Program-made: the position numbers and the translations under genes
Notes under the pieces: model-generated
The model's input: the letters and a program-made list of their open reading frames with translations, nothing else
Databases searched by the model: none
Told to the model about the DNA's origin: nothing
Part shown: one piece after another, positions 1 through 9,719 of the stretch
Layout of the letters: each line of letters begins with the position of its first letter
Numbering within the stretch: position 1 is the stretch's first letter
Assembly: GCF_932526225.1 (NCBI RefSeq)
Contig: NC_064034.1
Span: forward strand, 4,822,001 to 4,886,000
DNA: 64,000 nt
Source: Nematostella vectensis
Lineage: Eukaryota; Cnidaria; Anthozoa; Actiniaria; Edwardsiidae
Direction of reading: 5' to 3'

Positions 1-113
1 GGAAAACAAAAGAGAACAAATAATGATAAGCTTGATAAACTGTTTTACTGCGCTTTATTTTTCAATAAGCATGATAACTTCAATACTGTATATCAGAATC
101 TTGGTATACTCAC

Positions 114-1803
114 TTAAAAATCTCGTTTCCATCGGCAGTGTAAACTTCCTTTAGGTTGATCTCCCCCCTGTACTTTTCCATCATAGGTAAATCCTTCCAG
201 TGCTTCTCGTGAACAGAGTACAAAAACTTGGCGATGGTCATGTAGCTAACAGGCCCGTACGAGTATTCGTAAGGAATAGCGCTAAAAGTAAGCTGCTTGT
301 TTGAGGTTAAAGTCGACAAGAGTACCATGCACTTTGGCAGAGAAGTGACGCCAAATTTCTGCATGAGATCCTTTGAGGGCTTGCGTGCTACGCCGAAGTG
401 GAAGTAAGTGGAGTATTTTAGCGCTAAGGCTTTGTACACGACGGGGGTTTCCCTTTTGTCTGCAAAGAGAATGGAAATATTTATCGTTATGATTCTATTA
501 TTTCTCTGACATTCTTGAACCAGGCCTGTAGCTGAGGATGGGCGTATATCCACCCTCCTTTCCACCCTCCACCTCCAAATTATATTCCATTACCTATAAA
601 GAGAAGGACAGGAAATCTAGGTGGTGATGTCTGAAGTGACGTGTGGACGAATCCTTCAAGATCTTTCATATCGGACACCTTCTGAGTCCTGTCCGGGACA
701 TTTTCGATGGCAACCATGCGGGCAGCTGCGAAGGAATTGACATCCATATGACCTGCTGTCTTAATTTTCCATCCACCGTAGGGGTAAACTCGACAAGTCA
801 GCCACTCACTCGACTTGTCCAAGAAGCCCTGTGGAGATATCATACGCGAAAATGCTCCTTTCATGACTTAGGGAGTGCCCATTAAATGCCCCGCCGGGGG
901 ATGGGAGGTAGAGGTATATATTTTGACTCAGGACACCTTAGAATTTCAGAGCCACCACTGTAAAGATTTCCACGCCTGCAATAAATGTATATAAAAAAGC
1001 GAGGGCAGGGTAATCTTTCTGGGGCCCGTTGCACAAAGCCTGGATAAGTTATCCGCGGTCTCGAGAGGGGCTACCTGGGTTTGACATAGATGAGCACCGC
1101 TTAATATGAATGTGAAAATATTGTTTTGTCGATTTATATGTGACCCTTGATACATATTTAGGTACACTTGAAAAATCCACATCCACCCAGAAAAGTAAGG
1201 GGGATGAACCAGCGCCCCTCTGCCCTCGTTGTCCGCCGCCCCTCAAATGGCAATCCAAGAGGGTGCTCATAAAAAAATGTATTATTTTGCTGAAGCACAG
1301 CCCATGGAATTCTCGCATCAAAATAAAGGAACTACGAAGCAGACGCGTACCCAGGATTGGCCGAGGGGGTTGCGCAGTCATAAGCATAGTATTTGAAGAT
1401 TTCTTTTAAGAAATGGGCCACATTTGGCCGCGAAGGGGGGTGCGCGCGCACCCTGCGCACCCCCTCCTGTGTACGTGTCTGGGAAGCGTCATGGTGCAAG
1501 AGATTATCAAATTAGTGTCTTGACCTGTGAGGCGCTTACCTGTTTTTTCAAAAGATCGTTATCCTTCTTAGGGTCAATCAGCCCGACTCTTATGAGAAGA
1601 CCTCTCAACTCGAACTCGGATCTATGCACCTCTTTTTCTACGCTGATATCCGTATTGACGCAGACTATCCAAACCTCGGGGGTAGGGCTGTCTATCACTA
1701 GAGACCTAAAGTTCTTTGAGGTTATGGTATGTACGCCATACAGGTCTTCGCCACAAGCAGCTTTGGGTAGCAACAGCGCACAGAGGATTAAGTTCCATTC
1801 CAT
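114..1803 (-). CDS. Thioredoxin-fold secretory/ER protein, 5' part (3 exons, runs off the left edge)
   Basis: Three exons join in frame on the minus strand: 1803-1540, 828-594 and 459-114. Each junction has AG acceptor and GT donor sites and matching phases (0, then 1). The last donor (AA|GTGAGT at 114/113) points to further exons left of the window. The start at 1803 begins MEWNLILCALLL, a typical signal peptide; an upstream in-frame ATG at 1854 would add 17 residues. After the signal peptide comes a thioredoxin-like segment (DLYGVHTITSKNF, then a WIVCVNT strand). A second follows in exons 2-3 (PVLLFIDKRE strand, FGVTSLPKC with a cis-proline-like SLP). The usual CXXC redox pair is absent where the first active site should be, so a non-catalytic PDI-like or adaptor role is inferred. 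The family resembles PDI/TMX or the luminal part of RNF103-like ligases; I cannot choose. Gene structure is fairly sure, function is not. Confidence 0.6.
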
Positions 1804-1854
1804 AAGGAATAGAGGAAATTTATCCCTGAAGGACACTTTATCGAGACCTAACAT

Positions 1855-2912
1855 GATTCTAAACAGAGAGCTAGAGCTAGCGCGCTCGAATAAAATGGCT
1901 AAAAAACGAAAGGCAATGCAGGAAAATTAGCCTTCTGATTCTGACGAATAAAACGTGTTGCTTTCTTTAGAGCAGTATAATAGAACTAGAAGTGAATAGA
2001 TTCAATAAAGTGAGAGTAAATTGATGAATATTGTCTCAATACGTGGCGATTAGTCGTAAACTGCACATCATCGCATCACAGCTGTGTCCACAGTACAAAC
2101 GACCCGATGCGTCTGCCAAACACCGTCACCTGTGGTACATCAAATAGTTCGCACGGATTACAATTCTAAGCACTGCGCTACTTTGATTGGCGAATCGAAC
2201 AGTTTTTGTGTGTGTTATTTACCTCCTTGGTTTGGATATTGCCGGGAGTCCTCTGTTTCCGATGAACAAAATCCTTTCACCCCCTATCGCTATTCTCTTT
2301 TGGGCAACAAGTTGATCCATAACTTGCAAAAAATATCAATTGTCAGTACCTATCGCACCCACTCACCTACCCAGTTTCGCGGTTGATCTAGTCCATTGTA
2401 TTCTTTTCGCACTCTTCATACTGGGCATAATCCGGTCGGAGTTTGAGCTTGCATATCACATTTTTCACGCGTTTTTTGTCAAGTGAAAGGAATTAGGAAT
2501 AACCAAAAGTTGGGTACTCGGGGCGCACAATGCGAATCGGGTTCTAGAGGTGTAGTGCAAGCCTCAGCGCCCTTGAAACAACATTAACCTTCCCCGGGAA
2601 CAGGACACCTTTTTAAACTCACCCTTACATTGTTTCCTTCATCTTTTAACCCCTAAACCAGAAAAAAGACAATGGTGGCAATGTATTTAGAGTTAGAACT
2701 TGATTTACTGGCGGGTTTTACTTGTTCATTTAGTTTTATTACGCAGCGGGTCTTACACAAAATTTTATAAAGAAAACGCTATATCATAGATATGTTATTG
2801 TCCAAATTTGCTTGGGCCGTGCGGGAGCATATTGAGCATCAAACTTTCTCATCGTTTTATTGCCCAAAAGCGAAGCTCGAGTCCGAAAGATCCTTTACAA
2901 CCCACGCCATAG
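1855..2912. other. Intergenic spacer upstream of the thioredoxin-fold gene
   Basis: No convincing exon is visible on either strand. Short open frames here lack splice signals or recognisable protein sequence. The stretch presumably includes the promoter of the minus-strand thioredoxin-fold gene, but I see no clear TATA element. Confidence 0.4.
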
Positions 2913-2915
2913 TAA

Positions 2916-3093
2916 AGGTTGGTTTTCACTAGGACGCAAGCGCAAGCGTAAACAAGCGCAACACAAGTGAGAATCGATCAAACACAAGCGCAAAAAAAAT
3001 CAAGCATTTGCGTTCTCTTGCGCTTATGTTCTAGTGAGAATCGGAAAACTACGTGCCTTCCGCTTGCGCTTACGTCCAAGTGAGAACCAACCT
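2916..3093. mobile_element. 178-bp MITE, PIF/Harbinger-like
   Basis: The ends form long terminal inverted repeats: AGGTTGGTTTTCACTAGGAC on the left against the reverse complement of GTCCAAGTGAGAACCAACCT on the right, continuing into GCAAGCGCAAGCG-type sequence. The 3-bp direct repeat TAA flanks it (2913-2915 and 3094-3096), as expected of Harbinger-type target duplication. There is no coding capacity, so it is a non-autonomous copy. Confidence 0.65.
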
Positions 3094-3213
3094 TAAGAGA
3101 CTGGTTGGTTGTAGGTGAGCTGTGTACTGCATGCTCTAAATCTACTCATGCTTGACTTATGCACCTACACAACCAGGTGACAGTTCCCCCTACTCTAGTC
3201 CAACGCTATCACG

Positions 3214-3514
3214 CCACAGGCTTCCCACCCGCGTCAGTGAAGGATTTCTAAGGATACACGAATTCACGCAAATAAACATCTATTAAGTTATATCTTCATT
3301 CTTATTCATGAAATAAACTTGGTTTGGATGTAAATGTATCCGTTTGTGGTGTTTTTCCCCTCTAGCTCAATTTTATGAGTTTAAAGCGATATAAGTTTGA
3401 CTCGATTTTGAGGCGATACTAAGGGGAAGACCCTGGGAACGAGGATGACTTAGCATAACATACGTTACGTGTGTCCTTAGAAATCCTTCACTGACGCGGG
3501 TGGGAAGCCTGTGG
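3214..3514. repeat. Inverted repeat, 47-bp arms
   Basis: The left arm 3214-3260 (starting CCACAGGCTTCCCACCCGCG) reappears reverse-complemented at 3468-3514 with a single mismatch. A 207-bp unrelated centre separates the arms. It may be another MITE or a fold-back element; no target-site duplication is obvious. Confidence 0.6.
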
Positions 3515-3918
3515 TATAGAGAATATGCCATCCTGCGTGGTTTTTCTGTGGTTTTGGCGCGAATCCCTGAACGCGCGCGCGCGTCATACAAAAAAAAAAA
3601 AAAATCAAACAAATTCCCTCTCACTTCTTTTTACAATACACGCTTTTGAAGCTAAACAGGTAAGACCTGACCTATAGCTTTTACTTTATGTATAGTGAGA
3701 GTTAGCGTTGGTATTGCTAAATCTGTTTTGTGGCGCCAAAATGATAGCTGTCTAATGAAACTTTTACATTTCCGAAGAGCCTCGAGTCCTGTTGACTGAA
3801 AATGGCGACTTCTATTTGACTTTTGGATTGATATGTTATTCAATAATTCATAATCCAGCTATGGCCAATAAATGTTTTGGTTATCTAGAATATTTAACTT
3901 TACTTTCTGATGTAGTTT

Positions 3919-4345
3919 TCGATAAATTCCACACATGGCATTTTCGTTTTTGTCAGTATCTTTGGAAATACTTGCGCTATGAGCCTTTCCAAAGTAATCC
4001 CTGAAAGAATCACGTGTTCTGTTGAGAGGCGAACCAGGATTTGGGTTAGTCTCTCGTGATCCTTCGGAAAAATAAGATACAATTTGAAGTTGTGTCCTTG
4101 ACTGTGTCCTCAATAAAGCTATTTACATTTTACTATATTAGCCTTGTGTGTGGTTTTAGAGGGAACTGTGGCACAAAAAGGGGTATAGTCCCTCGAGAGA
4201 AAAGTCCCCCTCCCCAAATAAAGAGTAATGTAACTAGCTTGATTGAGGAAACAGTCAAGACACAACTCCAAATTATATTTTACTTTGCCGAAAGATCACG
4301 AGAGACTGACACATCCTTGCAAAACCTGTGTGGAATTTATAAAAG
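3919..4345. repeat. Diverged inverted repeat of a roughly 80-200 bp unit
   Basis: The sequence at 4036-4118, read on the minus strand, closely matches 4236-4310 on the plus strand; both contain GATCACGAGAGACT preceded by a GTCAAG(G)ACACAACT-type block. Similarity resumes at TGTGTGGAATTTAT on both sides, with an insertion in the left arm. The two arms are divergently oriented copies of one unit, probably an old mobile element. I do not recognise its family. Confidence 0.5.
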
Positions 4346-4439
4346 ACCTCTTAAATACTTGTTTTATCTATATTGTATCTATATTGCTGGTATCTATATC
4401 TATGTATCAAAATAACAATCAAAAAGAGTTTTGCCCAGC

Positions 4440-7400
4440 TTACTTTATTACATCTTCTTTCATTTGCTCAGAGAACCAATCCCTGACTTCAAAGCTCTCG
4501 TTTATGATTTCTGGCACACTCTTTTTCCGTATCCGAATACTTGGCGCCGGTGCCGGTGGCGGCTCAAACATCTCTGTCGGAAAAGTCACGGACGTCATCT
4601 TTCGCTGTGAGGGGATTGGTCGTTCAGGATTTGGTGATAATACTGAAACCTTGCGCTGCCTTGGAGGTGACGACGGCGGTATGACAAATGGCGATGGCGC
4701 AGTTAGTAGACCGGCAGACGTGCAATTTTGCGAAGGCTGCTCGGCCTCTTTGTCTTTTTCCTCTTCGTCCCCGCTACTTAAGTGTTCCCCTTCATGCTCT
4801 CGATGTTCCTGTTGCTCTGTGTCTTCAGTTGCACCAGAGTAGCTATCGTTACTTGATGCACCTTGACTGTTCCGTTTTTCTCGCTGCTGCTTCTCAAACT
4901 CGCGTTTGAGGCGTAACTTCATGAACCAGTCTCTTATTGTTTGTATGGCGACTTCTTGTTCAATGGTGTACTCAAGTTCCTCACGCTCGAGTAACTCCTC
5001 GAGTTGTAAGCTACGCGAGATGTCAACGCTGCGGTACGCGATGATTCCCAAGACATCGTGAAATGACACATCGCCACCATTACGGAGTTTCTCGATCTCA
5101 CAGCACATATGTTTAAAAGGAACAGTCCGATTATCCATGTCTAGGCGACCCTTTAAGAAATTATTCTGCTTGAAGAAGATATAGACGCGCATGAAGAGCT
5201 TGGCTTGAGGTACGGACATGACCCCTTTACGACCTTTATCAACTAGATTCCATGCCATCTGGAAATCGCGCAAATCTGTGTTACTCAGTAAAGAGTCTTC
5301 GTCGCTAGCGTAGAACAGTGAAAAGTTCTCTATAATTACGGCTACAAACACGTTAAGCAAAATGAAACTCACCACGATGTAAAATGTTATGAAGTAGATT
5401 AAAGAAGCCGTGTAGTTTCCGCAATCACTTTCCCAAAAGTTTTCCTCAGGAGTACAGTACGGTTCTCCAACCATGCAATCATGCATGATCTTATTCCAGT
5501 CTTCACCAGTAGTGACACGGAATAGCAGAATCATAGCGTTAAAACTTGTACCAAAATTCGCATATCTGTTTATAGCCTCTCCATACTTCACGGTACCGAA
5601 GAGAATTACTCCCATAAGCGAGTAACACATCATTAGGATGACAAGTACTGCGATGGTGAAGAAACTCTTGACTAAACTCATTACTACAGTCAACATTAGC
5701 ATCTTAAGCATGTCATGTTTACCGGACAGCGTCAGGAATCGAAAGATAATTATCACAACGCCAAAGATTGTAGATATTAGGTATGCGTTCTCATTGCCTT
5801 TCAAAGAGAAATTCAAGACGACCCATATCAAGCCGAGGCTAGTTAATAACAAATCAAATCGGTTTCTTCTACTGTGCCAGTAACCGCGGACAGTGTAAGC
5901 AATAAGCTTGAGGATGGTGTCGACGACAAAGAGAAGTGTGCAAACAGCTGCAGTGCTAGTAATGAATTCACGGACTGGTGCGTCCACCGTGGTCCACTGC
6001 CCGACTGCCAGGGTTCCACACTCAACCAGTACCACTACGGCTACAACTCGGCGGTAGATGACGGACTGTACAAGATCATAGAGGGTCTTTCTGATGCCAT
6101 TATCATCCGGGCGTGGTGGCAGGTGAAGCGGCTGGGCCAGACGCAAGCGCTTCTTCAGGTCTTGCCATCTTCTTTGGTCTACAGTGAGCAACGCTATCCC
6201 TTTGTGTTCATTGAAGTTAGTAACAACAACACCGACAAAGAGCGTCAGTCCAATCATACTACCAAGTAGCACGTATGTGTGAACGTAGAAGCCGTACTCT
6301 GGTCCCACTGCATAATCGATGGTATCTCGAATCTCGAGCCATCCTTCCAAAGACAATGCCTCAAATAGGGCGAGGAATGCCTGGAAGACATCATCAAAGC
6401 TAAAGTTGCGTGGGTTCTTCCAGACACGCGGGACCAGCATTGCTGGCGGCTTTCCATTTAAGGTAAATATTTCACGTGGATTCGCTAGTGGCATGTAGAA
6501 CAGTCCTTTGCATTCTGATTTTAGCTTTATTGAGGGGTCACTACAACGGCCAAGCCTTCGCGAGAAGACTTGTACGCCGTAGATAGCAAAGGAGAACATA
6601 AGAATTAACTGAAGGGCCGATACCTTGAGGATTTCCTTGTAGCCTCCGACAAGTTCAAGAATGACTTTCTTCATTTTGGGCATCAATGTGAGGACGCGCA
6701 GAGGACGCAGACATCTGAAGATCATCAACATCTGTGCACCGGAGTTCACAGGAACGCTCTTAGGCTGCCAGCATATGTAGATGAGGCTGATAAGATAGAT
6801 CATGATGTCAAGAGCACCTCCAAAATTCTGTATAACTGCTTTTGGAGTAAACACCAGTCCGTCGGCGAGAATTCGTACTCCGAGCTCCAAACTCATTCCG
6901 ACCACGAAGATGTGCTCGAAGGCGCTGGTAGCGATGTTATCAAAGGTGCGCACTTGTGGGGTCTCGGTCATCATGGCGAGGCACGAGGCAAGCGTCAGGA
7001 AAACCATAGTCCATTCCAAGTACGTCTGCGTTGCTATTATCTTATGGATAGTATCCATTGTAATCAATCGATTTCGAGTGGCGCGCTCGATGTATCCGGG
7101 TGGTATTATGTAACGCGCGTGTACAAAACTCTGGAGCAAGGAGCGAAGCCATGAGTCACGTGGGAGCATGAAGAGAGGCTGGTCAAAGAAAGGGTGGTTT
7201 TCCCGGAGGGTTTCCTCTTGCATTCGGCGTTTACTGGCTGCTTGTTCACGCTTCTCCCGTACGGACTGGATATCCCAATCGCGGCGGGTAGGCGCCTCAT
7301 CTTGACTAAGCTGAGAATGTATTTTCTTGCCACCGTGACTGGCCATTTCCATGGCGCGTTTCACGTCCGCCTCTGTAACTGCTCCTCTTCCAGTTCGCGC

Positions 7401-9719
7401 GGTCCGAATGCGTCGCGAGGCCATGCGAAGACCTGCGCTCTTCACTCCACCTCGAGGGGTGAGCTCAGTTGGTGATAGCTGAGCGAGAGTCCGGCGATGG
7501 TTTGCGTCGTTTATCAGAGCCGAAACGGTGGATTGCTTACGGAATATTCGCGTGGAGCGGTTAATTTCTGGGACGGAGGAGTTGAGCAACTTAACGGGCA
7601 AGCTTATTGCAGCTCGGCGGCCTCTCATTCGATTCGGTGAGAGAGACTCGTCACCCGGTACGGACATAGACAGATCAAGCGGCATGTCATCGACACTCTC
7701 CGTATTGACGAAGCGTTTCATGAAACTCTCACGAATCTTAGGCGTCGGAAAATCTGAGGCGAACTTCAATCGACTCATCTTAACGAGCCTTGGATCTTCT
7801 TTAAAGCGCTCGTAAACGCGCAAGCGTAGTGGTAATTTCTCGTGCGTCACCGAAGTCTCTTCACCCATTTTACGTTGTTTCATGATTTTGACTTCCTCGT
7901 CTATCTCAAGATTATCAACAATAACAGCCACAAACACACTCATAATGATGAGGGAAGAGAAAAGATGATATGCTATGAGAAAAATCGCAACCACTGCTGC
8001 GCCATAAACTTCTGCACTAGTCATTGCTTTTTCCACGATCACCACCCAGCCGTCTTGTGTGAAAATTTGGAACATTGAAGATAAGGAAGTGAGATATGTT
8101 CCAAAAATTTTAATGCCGCTTCTGTCGCTCAGTGTTAGGAAAAGCTGCATGCTTATTGCGGAAGAGACCATGACGAAGAATAGCGTAAATAGAATGACAC
8201 TTCCTAGTTTTTTTCCTGTTCCAAAAATCTTTAGGCAGAAGTCCTGTAAACCCGGAATTGCAGCTATAAGGCGTATAACTCGCATGACGTGAAATATCGC
8301 AAGCGCGTCTATACTCATGAGAACTGGCAACGCAAACACGGTACTGCCTACGGCCAGGATAAACTCGAAAAACTGCATTCTTGAGCTGTTCAGATAGGTC
8401 CGGAAGCCGACGCACCAGATCTTGATTAGAGCTTCTATATCAAACAGAATAGTGAACACAAACTGAGCTTGCCTTCGCCATGAACCGTTATTAGCTTGGA
8501 TTAAGGCGTCCACGAGCACAGCAAACCAGATAAACCAGCACGCATAGCGTGACGCCACGATATTTCGGATTGGCAGAGGCGCGTGTCCTTTGCTCGCTTC
8601 GTGGTCCACGGACACCAGGTGCCAGCCCGCGCCCTGGTCTTTGATCACTAGGGAGGAAAGACCCGTGTAACGCCTTCGAGACGATAAACGACTCTTGGAG
8701 TACTGAGATCTTACGTCAGCAAATGTCTCCGATACTACAGCAATAAAAACATTCTTGACGAGCCACGCAATAAAAAACATCATCAGCACAAAGTATATGA
8801 CAACTAAGACTTCAGATCTGACATTCATCATCTGATACATAACTAACACCCATCCTTCTTGTGTCGAACTGGTGTAAACGGTTAGCAGACTGTAAAAGAA
8901 ATGATCGAAGTAACGGCGAGCAGCCATAAATTTATCCAGGTTGATTTGCGCACAATAAAAGTTCGCTGGGCAGATATAACCTTTTTCATTGGATATGCTG
9001 CAGCGAGCTTCAGGCAAAAGTAGATCTGAATAAGTGACGTTCGACAAATCAGTGGTATTTCTAACACAGTAATTATTCTTCGAACCAAACATCTGAACGC
9101 CAATAATCGAGGCGAGAGTCATAAAATAAAGAAAGAAAATTGTCACAGACCAAATTTGTCTTCGACATCGTCGCGAGACTTCGTTATCCAAGCGAAAGTT
9201 GACAAATAGCTTGAACACCCGAAACATAATAAGAGCTCTTGGGGCTCTAGGTATTGAGAATATTATGTACGGATCGGGTTTATAACCCGTCAGTTCAACT
9301 AGCTGTAGTATAATCGATAACACGATTAAAATAAGCATACTCAAGTTGAATATACACTGAGGTCGCTTTAAATACGCTCTCAAATCGACAATAAAGCCAA
9401 ATTTGCGAATCTGAGCAATCATTTCGACAGTAAACACGGTGGCAAGGGTAATGTCTAGCACAAGCGTCACGTAAAAGAGGCTGGGGACATTCCGAAATGT
9501 CTCTGGAGTGTTCATAGCCATAGACATCAAACTGAGCACTGAACATACTTGAATGAGCCGCTTGAACCACCAGCTCTTCAACCAAGCGAGTCTTCTCGAC
9601 TCTTCGTCGTCTCCAGCTTCATCGTCAACTGCTTCCGGGAAAAATGGATGCTTCGCCCAAAGATTCGTAGAGGACGACATAAAATCTGACTCCAAAGCGT
9701 GTGAGGGCCGACCCTCCAT
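4440..9719 (-). CDS. NALCN: NALCN-type sodium-leak/cation channel, copy A (intronless, 1759 aa)
   Basis: One uninterrupted frame encodes a four-domain, 24-segment pore-forming subunit of the plasma-membrane NALCN family, which sets resting membrane conductance. Domains lie at about residues 50-345, 395-620, 895-1190 and 1215-1475. The cytoplasmic tail of about 280 residues is charged and Ser/Pro-rich. S4 segments are charge-poor, as in NALCN (IPRAPRALIMFRVF in domain I, LRPLRVLTLMPKMKK in domain III). Pore motifs are TQEGW (E288), TQDGW (D556), SLEGW (E1125) and TGEDW (E1406), giving an EDEE ring. Vertebrate NALCN is known for EEKE. The length matches human NALCN (about 1738 aa), so the gene looks complete. 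Start ATG at 9717-9719 (MEGRPSHALESDF) agrees with the paralogue. The absence of introns is unusual for this family. Only the exact ortholog name is uncertain. Confidence 0.93.
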   Translation of the reverse strand: MEGRPSHALESDFMSSSTNLWAKHPFFPEAVDDEAGDDEESRRLAWLKSWWFKRLIQVCSVLSLMSMAMNTPETFRNVPSLFYVTLVLDITLATVFTVEMIAQIRKFGFIVDLRAYLKRPQCIFNLSMLILIVLSIILQLVELTGYKPDPYIIFSIPRAPRALIMFRVFKLFVNFRLDNEVSRRCRRQIWSVTIFFLYFMTLASIIGVQMFGSKNNYCVRNTTDLSNVTYSDLLLPEARCSISNEKGYICPANFYCAQINLDKFMAARRYFDHFFYSLLTVYTSSTQEGWVLVMYQMMNVRSEVLVVIYFVLMMFFIAWLVKNVFIAVVSETFADVRSQYSKSRLSSRRRYTGLSSLVIKDQGAGWHLVSVDHEASKGHAPLPIRNIVASRYACWFIWFAVLVDALIQANNGSWRRQAQFVFTILFDIEALIKIWCVGFRTYLNSSRMQFFEFILAVGSTVFALPVLMSIDALAIFHVMRVIRLIAAIPGLQDFCLKIFGTGKKLGSVILFTLFFVMVSSAISMQLFLTLSDRSGIKIFGTYLTSLSSMFQIFTQDGWVVIVEKAMTSAEVYGAAVVAIFLIAYHLFSSLIIMSVFVAVIVDNLEIDEEVKIMKQRKMGEETSVTHEKLPLRLRVYERFKEDPRLVKMSRLKFASDFPTPKIRESFMKRFVNTESVDDMPLDLSMSVPGDESLSPNRMRGRRAAISLPVKLLNSSVPEINRSTRIFRKQSTVSALINDANHRRTLAQLSPTELTPRGGVKSAGLRMASRRIRTARTGRGAVTEADVKRAMEMASHGGKKIHSQLSQDEAPTRRDWDIQSVREKREQAASKRRMQEETLRENHPFFDQPLFMLPRDSWLRSLLQSFVHARYIIPPGYIERATRNRLITMDTIHKIIATQTYLEWTMVFLTLASCLAMMTETPQVRTFDNIATSAFEHIFVVGMSLELGVRILADGLVFTPKAVIQNFGGALDIMIYLISLIYICWQPKSVPVNSGAQMLMIFRCLRPLRVLTLMPKMKKVILELVGGYKEILKVSALQLILMFSFAIYGVQVFSRRLGRCSDPSIKLKSECKGLFYMPLANPREIFTLNGKPPAMLVPRVWKNPRNFSFDDVFQAFLALFEALSLEGWLEIRDTIDYAVGPEYGFYVHTYVLLGSMIGLTLFVGVVVTNFNEHKGIALLTVDQRRWQDLKKRLRLAQPLHLPPRPDDNGIRKTLYDLVQSVIYRRVVAVVVLVECGTLAVGQWTTVDAPVREFITSTAAVCTLLFVVDTILKLIAYTVRGYWHSRRNRFDLLLTSLGLIWVVLNFSLKGNENAYLISTIFGVVIIIFRFLTLSGKHDMLKMLMLTVVMSLVKSFFTIAVLVILMMCYSLMGVILFGTVKYGEAINRYANFGTSFNAMILLFRVTTGEDWNKIMHDCMVGEPYCTPEENFWESDCGNYTASLIYFITFYIVVSFILLNVFVAVIIENFSLFYASDEDSLLSNTDLRDFQMAWNLVDKGRKGVMSVPQAKLFMRVYIFFKQNNFLKGRLDMDNRTVPFKHMCCEIEKLRNGGDVSFHDVLGIIAYRSVDISRSLQLEELLEREELEYTIEQEVAIQTIRDWFMKLRLKREFEKQQREKRNSQGASSNDSYSGATEDTEQQEHREHEGEHLSSGDEEEKDKEAEQPSQNCTSAGLLTAPSPFVIPPSSPPRQRKVSVLSPNPERPIPSQRKMTSVTFPTEMFEPPPAPAPSIRIRKKSVPEIINESFEVRDWFSEQMKEDVIK
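4444..4449 (-). terminator. Poly(A) signal AATAAA overlapping the end of NALCN copy A
   Basis: On the minus strand the last codons read GTA ATA AAG TAA, so AATAAA lies within the final two to three codons, directly before the stop. If used, the 3' UTR would be only a few tens of bases. Use is inferred. Confidence 0.4.

Noticed and set aside
1049-1480. Overlapping short frames on both strands and a G/C-rich block near 1430-1470
   Set aside because: They lie in intron 1 of the thioredoxin-fold gene; the G/C-rich block may be an old repeat but no inverted ends could be defined.
5843-9103. Many 60-130 codon plus- and minus-strand frames across NALCN copy A (and their twins in copy B)
   Set aside because: Shadows of the channel coding sequence in other frames, with no start, splice or family support of their own.
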